DNA of 37,347 nt, taken from a virus. This document shows positions 29,085 to 37,347 of the stretch, piece after piece; within the stretch, counting starts at the first letter, position 1, and each line of letters starts with the position of its first letter. The DNA lies in the IMG/VR virus record IMGVR_UViG_3300035670_000655, positions 1 to 37,347 of that record; one strand, written 5' to 3'. A program made the translations under genes and the position numbers. The notes under the pieces are model-generated. The model did not search any database and had not been told where the DNA came from. It worked only from the letters and a program-made list of their open reading frames with translations.

Positions 29085-29902
29085 CGACCTTCCATGATCG
29101 CCACCGTCGCGGCGATATATGCTGCATTTGGCGCTGATCCCCACCAATCACTAGCATCGTCCATTTCGGCCAACAACGTCAAGGCGCGGTCGTATTCCTG
29201 GCGGTGGAACCTCTGATAGAGCGCTTCATAGAGCGGCGACTCTGGGAGTTCTCGCCGAAGCCTGTTGACTAAATACTGATCCACCATAGTTTGAGCATTT
29301 CCTGCTTTGACATCCGCCCAAAGGTACATTGCCAGAAGATGACCACGGAAGTTCTCTAGGACGCTATCAAGCGCCGCCCCATCTGATCCGCTGACGACCA
29401 AAAGCGAATCCGCCGCGTTTGCGATCAGATTTTTGAAGGCGAAAACGCTGGTCACGCCAGACGGCCCCGGCCCACACTTCCAGTTTCTCGGCGCGAGATC
29501 GTCGTGCATTTGCTCCAAGATAGATGGTTTTTTCTTTTCGAGCGCGTAATGAATGACTGACAGGTAGCTATCGCGTGAACACTCCGATTTCGATTCGTTC
29601 GGATAGCACGCCTTCAAGTCTCGATGCCACATCCCATCTCTGTAGTAGGCGGCAATCGACCGCTTCTCTGGGCAATAAGCCGCTACGATGGCAGCAAATG
29701 TGAGCCGGTCGCATCGTGGTGTTTTATTGATGTCAAATGTAGCGCATGATTTGTCCCGAATCTCTTGGGCTTCTGAAATATCATCCCTTTCCCGTTCTTT
29801 TTGTCGGTGCCCACAACCGAATGCCAAGATGAGAATGTAAATTAAAGACACAACACGCGCTGTGAACATCGTCCCGCCGATCTTTTGGTCAAAGGAGGTC
29901 AT
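29081..29902 (-). CDS. Exported or lipoprotein-like hypothetical protein
   Basis: A 273-residue protein. Residues 12-30 (FTARVVSLIYILILAFGC) form a signal-like segment ending in Cys30; the lipobox is imperfect (A-F-G-C). The mature part has further cysteines (SCATFDINKTPRC, YCPEKRS, ACYPNESKSEC, WKCGPG) that could pair in an oxidising space, and helical repeats toward the end. The ATG at 29902 overlaps the fibre gene stop as ATGA; an internal ATG at 29869 also fits. Superinfection exclusion is one possible role. Confidence 0.6.
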   Translation of the reverse strand: MTSFDQKIGGTMFTARVVSLIYILILAFGCGHRQKERERDDISEAQEIRDKSCATFDINKTPRCDRLTFAAIVAAYCPEKRSIAAYYRDGMWHRDLKACYPNESKSECSRDSYLSVIHYALEKKKPSILEQMHDDLAPRNWKCGPGPSGVTSVFAFKNLIANAADSLLVVSGSDGAALDSVLENFRGHLLAMYLWADVKAGNAQTMVDQYLVNRLRRELPESPLYEALYQRFHRQEYDRALTLLAEMDDASDWWGSAPNAAYIAATVAIMEGR

Positions 29903-32154
29903 GCAATTCTCACCGCCCACAACTCGTGATTTGATCCTGAAGATGATCCGCTCAATGACGCAATTCTTCCGTAAAGCGACACCGCAGTCGAGTCAGAAGT
30001 AATCACAACCGGAATAGATACTGTCCACATTCCAAATTGACCTTGCTCAAGATCCGGCGCCGAAATCGTTGCTATAACAGATGTTCCGCCAACGTGAAAA
30101 TCAACCTGCCACGCTCTAAGAGCTGCATCAGAATGGTAAACAGATGTTTTTGCCGAAACCAAATAGATGCCTTTGTTAAGTGATAGGCTTACTAAAGTCT
30201 GGTTAGAAGAAGTGTATGCGGTAGTTGATCTAGTTGAGTATGTCAGCCCGTCCGTTCCACTTCGCAGCGTTCCAAACAACTCCCCAATATACCCGGAGCT
30301 AGAGACACCGCCATCCGTCCTTCCCTTAATCGGAGTCCCACCAGTATTGCTAGAGTCGTTGTTGACCAACCCGCTGCGGCCTACGCCAGCAGTAGCGAAG
30401 CCTGTCAACATCTTCCCAAGGTAGTCTTGGGCTGTCCAACCGGAGACAGGAAACTTCATGAAAATGTTTAGCTCGTCACTCGCAGTCCAATCAAACGGGA
30501 CGGTAGCACCAGCAGAAGCCGATGTACCATGAATCCTAACCCGAAAATCAGTCGCGCCCTGATAGCTGACTGTGCCGGTAAAATACCCCGTTCCTTGGTC
30601 ATTGCACTCAACAAATCCAATGATCTGTTCATCGCCGACTTTAGATGTGTCAATCGCAATTCCAGAAGGAAGAAGATCGCTAGGATCAATCGTATCAGTA
30701 ATGTTTCCGGTGCTGGTTCCAAGCTGGATATGAATTCTGACTTCGACCGAATCACCAACTCGTCTATAGTGGCTGGTCTGAATCGGCGATGTTCCTAGAG
30801 TAAGCCAACTTGGAGTTGAATAGGTGTAACTCGTCCAATCCAGCACACTCGTCGAATCCGCGCCGGAACCGAGGTAGATGTTGGATGACCATTCGTTCAC
30901 GGGGACGGTGAATGAAATGTTCAAGCCTTGGTTAGCTGTTGAACCCGTCCAAGTCGCCGGATGCGTGCTGTCCCAACCAGCTTGAGCCGTTCCGGCCTCA
31001 CTTGTGGCGATGCTAATCGTATTCGATGAGGCGTAATAGCAAAGACCGTGATAAGTGTTTCCTGATCCTGTAACAATCGCTCCAGCACTTCCAAACTTAC
31101 CATTGGTAGAATCAAGTTTAGAAGTGTTGATCGTCAATCCGGTGGGGATCGAAAACTGCCAGTTAGTAGAATCTCCCCAAGTCGTGGAGGTTCCGCTGTT
31201 TAGAGTGATCTCAACTTCTACGGAGTCTCCGACCCTGCGATATTTTCCCGCAAGAGTTCCGTTACCGATAGCAGGACTGCCGCCAGACCATGTAGGCGTA
31301 TAGCTAGTCCAATCCCCAACCGCAACGCCTTGAATCAACTGTCCGGGGCCGACGATCACGTTCGAGATGCAGATGCCGTCGCCAGTCGTCATATCTCCTG
31401 TTGCTCTGATAACGAGAGAAAGCGCTGCCGTCGAATCAGTCATGAACGTAGCGCCAAATGTCCCGTCAGATGCAGGGATCGCCGTAACTGAAGGCGTTGC
31501 AACAGCCGTCGTGCGGTCAGCCTGGGTTGTAATTACGACAGCAAGTTGTCCTGCCGTATAGGTTCCAATTACCTTCTGATCAAATTCAATCTTCAGAAGT
31601 CGGTTGAGGTCAACATCATCAAGAGTAAAATCATAATAAACGTAATCCGCAACGCTCTGAGTATTTGCATCGGCTGTGATCAAAATACCAGTAGCCGTTG
31701 TGTTTTCCCTCGGAAGTTGGGCCGCGGTAGTCGTCCTTGCTACATCAAGATCACCAACATTAGCCCATCCGGTGATCGAACTAGCTGCGCTGGGGTTTTC
31801 GACGTAATTCAGTTCGCCGCTTCCTGACCCCGTTGACGCCGACGACAATTTATACCATCGACCAGTACCAGCCGACGGCTGAACGATCAAATCATCATCC
31901 CCGGATTCAGATGAATCGGCGTCGAATGAGTATAGTTGTCTAACGGATTCGACTAAACACACCATGCCGTCCGTGCGGTCTGCAGCAGCTACGGCCTTCA
32001 AAGCTGTAACGTCAGCAACAGACAATCGCCCTTCCATATAGTGCTTGTCTGCATATCCCTTGCTGACAAGATCAGAATCGGAGCTGGGATCGGTTGTAGA
32101 TGGAAGTTCAGAAGTTTCAACGCCGACATTAAACGCATATTCTCTGATAGCCAT
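29899..32154 (-). CDS. Tail fibre / receptor-binding protein candidate
   Basis: A 751-residue Ser/Thr/Gly-rich protein. The N-terminal region has DLVSKGYADKHYMEGRLSVA and LKAVAAADRTDGMVCLVESV, as in fibre attachment regions. Two tandem beta domains share DWTSYT.. followed by YRRVGDSVEVxI (near residues 280-310 and 440-480). The C-terminal 110 residues (LVSLSLNKGIYLVSAKTSVY .. HELWAVRIA) resemble a jelly-roll, C1q-like head that could bind the receptor. It lies at the end of the tail block. Confidence 0.75.
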   Translation of the reverse strand: MAIREYAFNVGVETSELPSTTDPSSDSDLVSKGYADKHYMEGRLSVADVTALKAVAAADRTDGMVCLVESVRQLYSFDADSSESGDDDLIVQPSAGTGRWYKLSSASTGSGSGELNYVENPSAASSITGWANVGDLDVARTTTAAQLPRENTTATGILITADANTQSVADYVYYDFTLDDVDLNRLLKIEFDQKVIGTYTAGQLAVVITTQADRTTAVATPSVTAIPASDGTFGATFMTDSTAALSLVIRATGDMTTGDGICISNVIVGPGQLIQGVAVGDWTSYTPTWSGGSPAIGNGTLAGKYRRVGDSVEVEITLNSGTSTTWGDSTNWQFSIPTGLTINTSKLDSTNGKFGSAGAIVTGSGNTYHGLCYYASSNTISIATSEAGTAQAGWDSTHPATWTGSTANQGLNISFTVPVNEWSSNIYLGSGADSTSVLDWTSYTYSTPSWLTLGTSPIQTSHYRRVGDSVEVRIHIQLGTSTGNITDTIDPSDLLPSGIAIDTSKVGDEQIIGFVECNDQGTGYFTGTVSYQGATDFRVRIHGTSASAGATVPFDWTASDELNIFMKFPVSGWTAQDYLGKMLTGFATAGVGRSGLVNNDSSNTGGTPIKGRTDGGVSSSGYIGELFGTLRSGTDGLTYSTRSTTAYTSSNQTLVSLSLNKGIYLVSAKTSVYHSDAALRAWQVDFHVGGTSVIATISAPDLEQGQFGMWTVSIPVVITSDSTAVSLYGRIASLSGSSSGSNHELWAVRIA

Positions 32155-32155
32155 T

Positions 32156-34372
32156 CTACCAATCCCCCTCGTTGTCTTCGATTCCTTTTTGATCGTCCAA
32201 AACCAAATCGACGCCGCCGATGGTCTTCGAAATTCCTACGATAACCATGTCTCTGGTGCGCTCTGTTCCTGGGACGTATTCATACCCAGGCAATTTATCT
32301 CGCGTCACCCGCACTACGTCGCCGATCTCTGCTTGCATCAGCTCGTTATGGACGCCTACGGACATCAACGCCCGTCGCTCACCGAATTGAAAGGCCAAAT
32401 GCTCTGCAAGCGCCGAGGCGTCATCCCAATTCTTTAACGCAGAATTTGCGCTCATTTGCGACTGCACGCGATTCAGCCCCTTGGTCGTATTGTATGACTT
32501 TTGCGCGTACCTGTAATTTCGATCCTCGAAGCCGTCAATGCCAATCTCACGGCCATCGTATCCAACCGCGACGACGTTCTTCACGTCTCCGTAGTCGTAC
32601 CTAATCGACACCGATCCGTTCATGATGTCTTTGTCTGTGATGACATAATCAGGCGTTCCTGTCGGCGCGATCTTCTTGAGCGTCCAAAGGCCGTTGGAAT
32701 CAATCAACATCCGTAGGCCGAGGCTCTTCAGAAGGCGACCGATCAAGTCCCTATAGGTCGGGAATCCCTCGCCCGTCTTCTCTGGGATCAGTAGCCCACA
32801 CGGTTGCTCGAGGTCGCTGATGAGGTCGTTGAATGTATCAACGTCAATATCGCTTTCAGAATATCCGGCCTTGATCAATAGGTCGTAGATCATGGCCACG
32901 CCATTCTCCAACGATCCGTTGTCAGCGGTCGGCACCGCTACGCCGTCGATTGAAAAATCCGGCTGCATTCCATAGACGGTACACCATATTTTGTCGGACG
33001 GTGCCAGCGCCACGCGCACGCCGATTGAGCCATAAATGTCGGTTTCAAAGTCGGCGTTGAGCTTGAATCCGATCATTTTGTAAATCTGCCCGCTCGACGT
33101 ATAAATCAAGTCGGTATCTTCGGCGTATGAGTAGTGTTTCCCGTCTATCAACTCATTCACCGCACCGTCCGGGCCAATCCACGATACGGAAGCCACGGCG
33201 CTACGCCGAGCTTTTACCGTGCCACCAGGAAGCGAGAGCGTCGTGCCGGCGTGTCCAAGCTGGTTTGTCGCCGGGTAGAGCGCCGTCACTTTGAACCCAT
33301 ATCCCGGCACAAGCGCGGGCGGATAATCGCCAGACGTATGAAGGCAGATGGTGTCGCCTACCTCAATGCCGGTGATATCATCTAGCGTCACCTTGCCGGT
33401 AGTCTGGCTGACGTATGAGCGCGTGATGTTCGCGTCCGGCTCGTCGCCAACACAAACCGCCCAATAGCGATTATCGCTTGTTGTAGGGCTTGATTGGACA
33501 TACTCGAGGTTTACTGGAACGACGCCGTTGCGCTTGCCGTAGACGTGACGAAGCGGCGTGTTTAGTTTCATCGGATCGAGCGAGATGCCGGAGATCATGT
33601 CATCGTTCCAAAATGCCACCAACTCTGGATCCGTCCAATAGGGCGGCGTCATGATTGACTTGAGGCCAACAGAAACGTCATAGTTTCTGAACTCGTTTCC
33701 GAGGATCTCGTTTCGATCTCGTAAGGTGAAATCAATGGTCGATTGCTCCCACGTCACCTCGGAAATATAGCCTTTGAAGATGCACGTCGTCTTTGCATCG
33801 GTTCCTTTTCCGGCCTGGTGGTAGATGTCAATATCGGCCTTTGAAAACGACCCCTCATGCATCCAGGGATTTAGCCATCCATCGCTATTATCGAGCGAGA
33901 TGGATGTAGCCGTCGTGTTGACGATGCCTAGTTCGCTATCCTCCACGTCGGCCTTGACCGTTGGCGCGTTTCGCAATCTTCCCTCAAACAACTTCTTGTC
34001 ACTCGAAGCGTCGGTCGGGATTCGCCCCGCTACTATGTCGGACGTGGCTGCGTAAAACTCGATGGTCGTCGTGGCTGCGGCGTCGTTGATGTCATATGAA
34101 AGTGCGCTGAATGGCGTAATCCAGTAAATGTGCTGAGTCGATGAGTCGTAATACCACTCGCCGCCGGTATTCCAATCAGCGGGGGCGACCTCGGTGGCAA
34201 ATGTCCTGCTTTGCTCGTCGAAGATCGAGCGCGGAATGCCATCGGTGAATGAATGGTAGTGCTTGTTTGCCGTGATTAGAACCCAATCAGTAAGCAAGTA
34301 TCGGCGTTTGATGACAACGAGGAAATTGCTTTCGCAGTTTTCCCGTTTGATGAGATCGGCATAGGTCGGCAT
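32156..34372 (-). CDS. Baseplate / tail tip hub-like protein
   Basis: A 738-residue protein starting MPTYADLIKRENCESNFLVV. It has KKLFEGRLRNAPTVKADVED, ISLDNSDGWLNPWMHEGSF, YISEVTWEQSTIDFTLRDRN and GLLIPEKTGEGFPTYRDLIG, which fit phage tail tip or central hub proteins that open the tube. The C-terminus has AEIGDVVRVTRDKLPGYEY, a beta domain. The ATG at 34372 overlaps the upstream stop as TGATG. The exact equivalent in lambda (gpL or gpJ part) is not clear. Confidence 0.65.
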   Translation of the reverse strand: MPTYADLIKRENCESNFLVVIKRRYLLTDWVLITANKHYHSFTDGIPRSIFDEQSRTFATEVAPADWNTGGEWYYDSSTQHIYWITPFSALSYDINDAAATTTIEFYAATSDIVAGRIPTDASSDKKLFEGRLRNAPTVKADVEDSELGIVNTTATSISLDNSDGWLNPWMHEGSFSKADIDIYHQAGKGTDAKTTCIFKGYISEVTWEQSTIDFTLRDRNEILGNEFRNYDVSVGLKSIMTPPYWTDPELVAFWNDDMISGISLDPMKLNTPLRHVYGKRNGVVPVNLEYVQSSPTTSDNRYWAVCVGDEPDANITRSYVSQTTGKVTLDDITGIEVGDTICLHTSGDYPPALVPGYGFKVTALYPATNQLGHAGTTLSLPGGTVKARRSAVASVSWIGPDGAVNELIDGKHYSYAEDTDLIYTSSGQIYKMIGFKLNADFETDIYGSIGVRVALAPSDKIWCTVYGMQPDFSIDGVAVPTADNGSLENGVAMIYDLLIKAGYSESDIDVDTFNDLISDLEQPCGLLIPEKTGEGFPTYRDLIGRLLKSLGLRMLIDSNGLWTLKKIAPTGTPDYVITDKDIMNGSVSIRYDYGDVKNVVAVGYDGREIGIDGFEDRNYRYAQKSYNTTKGLNRVQSQMSANSALKNWDDASALAEHLAFQFGERRALMSVGVHNELMQAEIGDVVRVTRDKLPGYEYVPGTERTRDMVIVGISKTIGGVDLVLDDQKGIEDNEGDW

Positions 34373-34857
34373 CAATACAACTCCGTCGTGAAAAACTCTA
34401 CCGCATACGGACAAACGCCTATGGTGATCATATCCGGCGTATATCCCTCTGGGTTGATAGGCTGCGGGAAATCCTTTGCCCAGGCAACATGAGAATCATC
34501 GGCAAACGTATAGGCTCCCGTCCAGTTCAAGACGACATGATAGGTGTCGCCAGCGCGGATTGATACCTCTGGAGAAAAATCAAACCAGATTTGCTTAAAG
34601 GCGTTGTCCTCTGATGTGATGTCGGCCTTCAACTGTGTGTTGTCCGACGTGGCGAGCAACACACCTGGTGCATTTGTCTGCACGTCATTCGCATAAATCT
34701 TGGCGCTCATGGCCGTGAGCGTAGGGCTTCCGATCAAAATGATCGACGGCTTTACCGCTTTCAAGAGCAGGTTTTTTTGAAAGACGAACGGCTGGAAAAC
34801 TGCCGTCGTCGAGTTCTCGCCCGTAGCGTAGCTATTTCCCCAAACCCGCAACGTCAT
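34372..34857 (-). CDS. Minor tail / baseplate protein
   Basis: A 161-residue beta-rich protein (GENSTTAVFQPFVFQKNLLL, then VSIRAGDTYHVVLNWTGAYT). The pattern is like a single carbohydrate-binding-type beta sandwich. No exact family is recognised. The start at 34857 overlaps the upstream stop as ATGA; it is translated together with its baseplate neighbours. Confidence 0.65.
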   Translation of the reverse strand: MTLRVWGNSYATGENSTTAVFQPFVFQKNLLLKAVKPSIILIGSPTLTAMSAKIYANDVQTNAPGVLLATSDNTQLKADITSEDNAFKQIWFDFSPEVSIRAGDTYHVVLNWTGAYTFADDSHVAWAKDFPQPINPEGYTPDMITIGVCPYAVEFFTTELY

Positions 34858-35993
34858 AAATCCTCGCGCAACGTCATATCCATTGAGAACACGCCAGGGG
34901 CAACCAGCGTATAACCGGGCGCCGACGTGAACTTGACATATCGAGTGTAGATGCCTTGGCTTGTCGAGTAGACCAAATCCGGGTCTAGCTGGATAAACCA
35001 CGGCCTACCGATGCCAACTTCCTCGAAATGATCGTCGATGGTTTCTTTTTCTGCAATCGTCAAGCCGAACCATTCAGGCGCAAGATCCATCGTCTTTGCC
35101 TTGATGTCGGCGAATGTCTGGCCGCCCTCTGATCTCGACATTTCCGTATGGTCAACATAATCGGCGCCGAACGGAAATTGAACGGCCCCCCTCGTAGGCT
35201 CGAAGTATGCGCCAAGGTAAACCACGCCGATCTCGACATAGCCGAGCGGATTACTGGCATCGGTAATTTCCAGACGCCAGTAGCGGAGCGCCGACGAGTG
35301 AAGGCCGCTCGTCGATGTTTCGATAATCGCCCTGTCGTCGAGCGTTAGCGTCTTTTCATAGGCTGGACTAGCCCACGAGTCGCTGCTGTTTCCCTGGAGC
35401 TTTACCACCGCACCGGATGTCAGCGTAATGGCTTTGTCTCGAGGGCCGATCAAAACGAAGGCGTTAGGATTTCCGCTAGTGCCTAAATCCCATCGCAGCC
35501 ATTCCGACGTGTGAATTTTCAACGTGTCGGCGGTATATGTCAGGGCGCCCGTGTCGTCCGCCGCCGTGGAAAACCCAAGCGTCGTGGCCGCCGTCGAGTT
35601 TGCATCCGTCCACATGAGATCGAGTTTAGACGCCCCGCCACCAAGAACAGCGGTGATCTTGATTTTGAGCGTCGTCGTGTCTTGTGCGACGGTATAGGTA
35701 GACGCCCCGGCAGCATCAAGCGCCGTCTTGATTGCTGCGAGAAACGACGCCGTAGTGGTGTACTCGGCCACGGCAATCGTTGCCGTGAGGTCGGTCGTCC
35801 CCGCTTCCCTGAAAACGATCTTGTTGTTTGATGCGGTGATATTCCAATAACCGGCAGACCGCCAAACCTTCGACCGGCGTTCGTAGTTGTAAATGTTTGT
35901 CGCCGGAAAGTCGGTCAACTCCGAGCTTTTGGTGTAGCTAGTGAGCGTTTCGGTGTCGATCCAATTATTGTTGAGGATTCTTGCCTTGCTCAT
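34854..35993 (-). CDS. Distal tail / baseplate protein
   Basis: A 379-residue protein right after the tape measure gene. It begins MSKARILNNNWIDTETLTSY, with LTDFPATNIYNYERRSKVWR, and later EWLRWDLG and LRYWRLEITDASNPLGYVEI, the layout of discoidin-like beta sandwiches. The C-terminus (RPWFIQLDPDLVYST .. YTLVAPGVFSMDMTLREDL) is a conserved type of ending in baseplate proteins. A Dit-like role at the tube end is inferred from order. The ATG at 35993 lies two bases after the tape measure stop. Confidence 0.65.
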   Translation of the reverse strand: MSKARILNNNWIDTETLTSYTKSSELTDFPATNIYNYERRSKVWRSAGYWNITASNNKIVFREAGTTDLTATIAVAEYTTTASFLAAIKTALDAAGASTYTVAQDTTTLKIKITAVLGGGASKLDLMWTDANSTAATTLGFSTAADDTGALTYTADTLKIHTSEWLRWDLGTSGNPNAFVLIGPRDKAITLTSGAVVKLQGNSSDSWASPAYEKTLTLDDRAIIETSTSGLHSSALRYWRLEITDASNPLGYVEIGVVYLGAYFEPTRGAVQFPFGADYVDHTEMSRSEGGQTFADIKAKTMDLAPEWFGLTIAEKETIDDHFEEVGIGRPWFIQLDPDLVYSTSQGIYTRYVKFTSAPGYTLVAPGVFSMDMTLREDL

Positions 35994-35994
35994 G

Positions 35995-37347
35995 TCAAGC
36001 CGTCCTATAGCCGAGGCGGTTGAGGTCAATCAACACGCGGGACAATTCGCGTTCGCCGACTTTCAAAACGACGTTGATCGGCCCGTTATTCCCCGGCTGG
36101 CTTGGCTGGACGCTTACCCCTCGTTCGCGTTCAGCCTTGTCGAGAAATGCAGACAGCCGATCAACGTCACCTCTGGGAATGATCATTTCGCCAGAGGTCA
36201 ATCTGGCAGGGAAAGAGTCGTTAGCAAATCCGCCCGGAACGACGCCGCCCGTCGCATATCCTCCGACGACCGGAACCCAATCGGGAACAATGCCGCCGCC
36301 GGATGCAGCGTTGGTCAACACTCCACCGGGCGAGAAGTTTACAAACTCCCTGATGGCCTTGATAAATGGATCCATCCACTCTGGCGTCGGAATCCGCAGG
36401 GCGTTAAGCCACTCTGGGTTGACGATTCGCGCCGGAATCCACCAATCCTTCATCGCCTCGCGGAATCCCCTGGCAATGCCATCTCCCACCGCACCAACGA
36501 TCGTCAACATGGCGTGGTACATCCCGACGACGAGCGCCTGGGCGATGCGTGGCATCGCTAAAATCAACGCCTTGATGATCCGCTCTAGCCCGCCCTCGAT
36601 CAGAAGGCTGTCGATCAGGGCTTCGATGATGACAGACGAGGCCGCGGCAAATCCTTCGACGAGGGCGAGAATTATCTCGTCCAAGTTATCAAGGATGCTA
36701 ACCAACACGTCGGGAAGTACCTTGACGATTTCCGCGATCACTTCGCCGATCATCAACAAGCCCGAGCGGATGATGTCGGGAAGGTTTTTCAAAATCGCCC
36801 ATACGATTGCGGGAATCGCTTTGATGAGCGGTTTTAGGATCTTCGGGATCTGAGCGAAAATTTTCGGAACCATTTTTAAGAGGGAATCCACCAGCCCCGG
36901 CAGGACGCGGGCGAGCGTCTTTGCCATTTTTGGCAACACGGTGCCGAAAATTTTTGAAATCAAAATAGGCAACCGCTGCAAGACGGACGAGAGCAATTCA
37001 GGGATGCGATCTACGACCCTAAACAGCCCCTTGTCGAGGTCTTCGAGCATCTGGCCGAGCATCCCATCGAGGTTTGACAACGCTTCGATGAATGCCTTCG
37101 GCGCGTTCAGTACGGCAAACAATCCATCTGCCAACTGATTGATAAATGCCCCGCTAAAGAAATCAACGAACACGGCTGACATAATATCGACGCCAGCGGA
37201 AACGCCGTCGCTGATCGCCGATGTGATGTTTTGGAACGTATCGACCGCGAGCTGGATTTGATATTGCTGTTCTTCTAGCTTCTTATCCCGCTCCTGCTTC
37301 AGGGCTTCCCGCTCTGCTTCTTCTTTCCCGGCGTTAATATCAACCAT
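35995..37347 (-). CDS. Tape measure protein, C-terminal part (begins at 1705)
   Basis: This is the rest of the 976-residue tape measure protein; bases 37221-37347 are the duplicate of 1-127. The part has long hydrophobic helical stretches (VLPKMAKTLARVLPGLVDSL, IPAIVWAILKNLPDIIRSGL) and near the end GGYATGGVVPGGFANDSFPA followed by RLTSGEMIIPRGDV, the conserved signature of many siphovirus tape measures. The apparent start at 37347 is not the gene start; the frame continues through the join to the ATG at 1705. The hydrophobic helices may help DNA cross the host membrane. Confidence 0.93.
   Translation of the reverse strand: MVDINAGKEEAEREALKQERDKKLEEQQYQIQLAVDTFQNITSAISDGVSAGVDIMSAVFVDFFSGAFINQLADGLFAVLNAPKAFIEALSNLDGMLGQMLEDLDKGLFRVVDRIPELLSSVLQRLPILISKIFGTVLPKMAKTLARVLPGLVDSLLKMVPKIFAQIPKILKPLIKAIPAIVWAILKNLPDIIRSGLLMIGEVIAEIVKVLPDVLVSILDNLDEIILALVEGFAAASSVIIEALIDSLLIEGGLERIIKALILAMPRIAQALVVGMYHAMLTIVGAVGDGIARGFREAMKDWWIPARIVNPEWLNALRIPTPEWMDPFIKAIREFVNFSPGGVLTNAASGGGIVPDWVPVVGGYATGGVVPGGFANDSFPARLTSGEMIIPRGDVDRLSAFLDKAERERGVSVQPSQPGNNGPINVVLKVGERELSRVLIDLNRLGYRTA
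37221..37347. repeat. Terminal direct repeat, right copy (circular overlap)
   Basis: Exact duplicate of 1-127. Remove one copy to obtain the circular unit genome. Confidence 0.95.

Noticed and set aside
1-37347. CRISPR arrays, tRNA genes and insertion sequences
   Set aside because: No spaced direct repeats, cloverleaf sequences or transposase genes were recognised by eye on either strand.

Overview
The window is a complete, circularly closing genome of a tailed phage with siphovirus-like morphology. The first 127 bases are repeated exactly as the last 127, and the tape measure gene reads in frame across the join, so the unit genome is 37,220 bp. The 127-bp overlap has the length of a common assembler k-mer and is most simply an assembly overlap. 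I see no integrase, CI-type repressor, tRNA or CRISPR array, so I infer a virulent or at least non-integrating phage. The host is bacterial: strong GGAGG-type ribosome binding sites, Sec signal peptides, and an NlpC/P60 enzyme probably aimed at peptidoglycan. I cannot name the host.

Nearly everything is on the minus strand, so genes are read from high to low coordinates. Recombination and accessory block (27076 to 21548): YqaJ-type exonuclease, Bet/RecT annealing protein and RuvC-like resolvase, then a tightly overlapping cassette of small proteins, many with zinc-ribbon cysteines, including a DUF7666/alanine-repeat protein. The block ends at a strong two-way terminator. Replication block (20139 to 15022): excisionase-type HTH protein, replication initiator, DnaC-like loader, three small proteins and a helicase-methyltransferase fusion. 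A structured 218-bp gap then leads to the head and neck genes (14803 to 3896: TerS, TerL, portal, scaffold, capsid, head fibre candidate, connector and terminator candidates). The tail genes follow (3884 to 1, continuing 37220 to 29899: tail tube, G/GT frameshift chaperones, tape measure, baseplate proteins, fibre). The lysis and envelope block (29902 to 27143) holds a lipoprotein-like protein, small membrane proteins, a YiiX-type permuted papain-fold protein and an NlpC/P60 endolysin candidate.

The exception is a two-gene rightward unit (20284 to 21493) set between the accessory and replication blocks. It has its own divergent upstream region and a strong terminator. It encodes a secreted C1A papain-like cysteine protease with an intact Cys/His/Asn set, and directly after it a secreted 78-residue peptide whose mature part is almost only Cys, Asp and Gly (18 Cys in about 59 residues). 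This is the best candidate here for an undescribed system.

Other points of note are a canonical GGGAAAC slippery site joining the two tail chaperone frames, a 9-bp perfect palindrome covering the ribosome binding site of the helicase-methyltransferase, and two small genes (53 and 54 codons) hidden in gaps or overlaps. No gene-free stretch exceeds 300 bases; the longest is 14804-15021.
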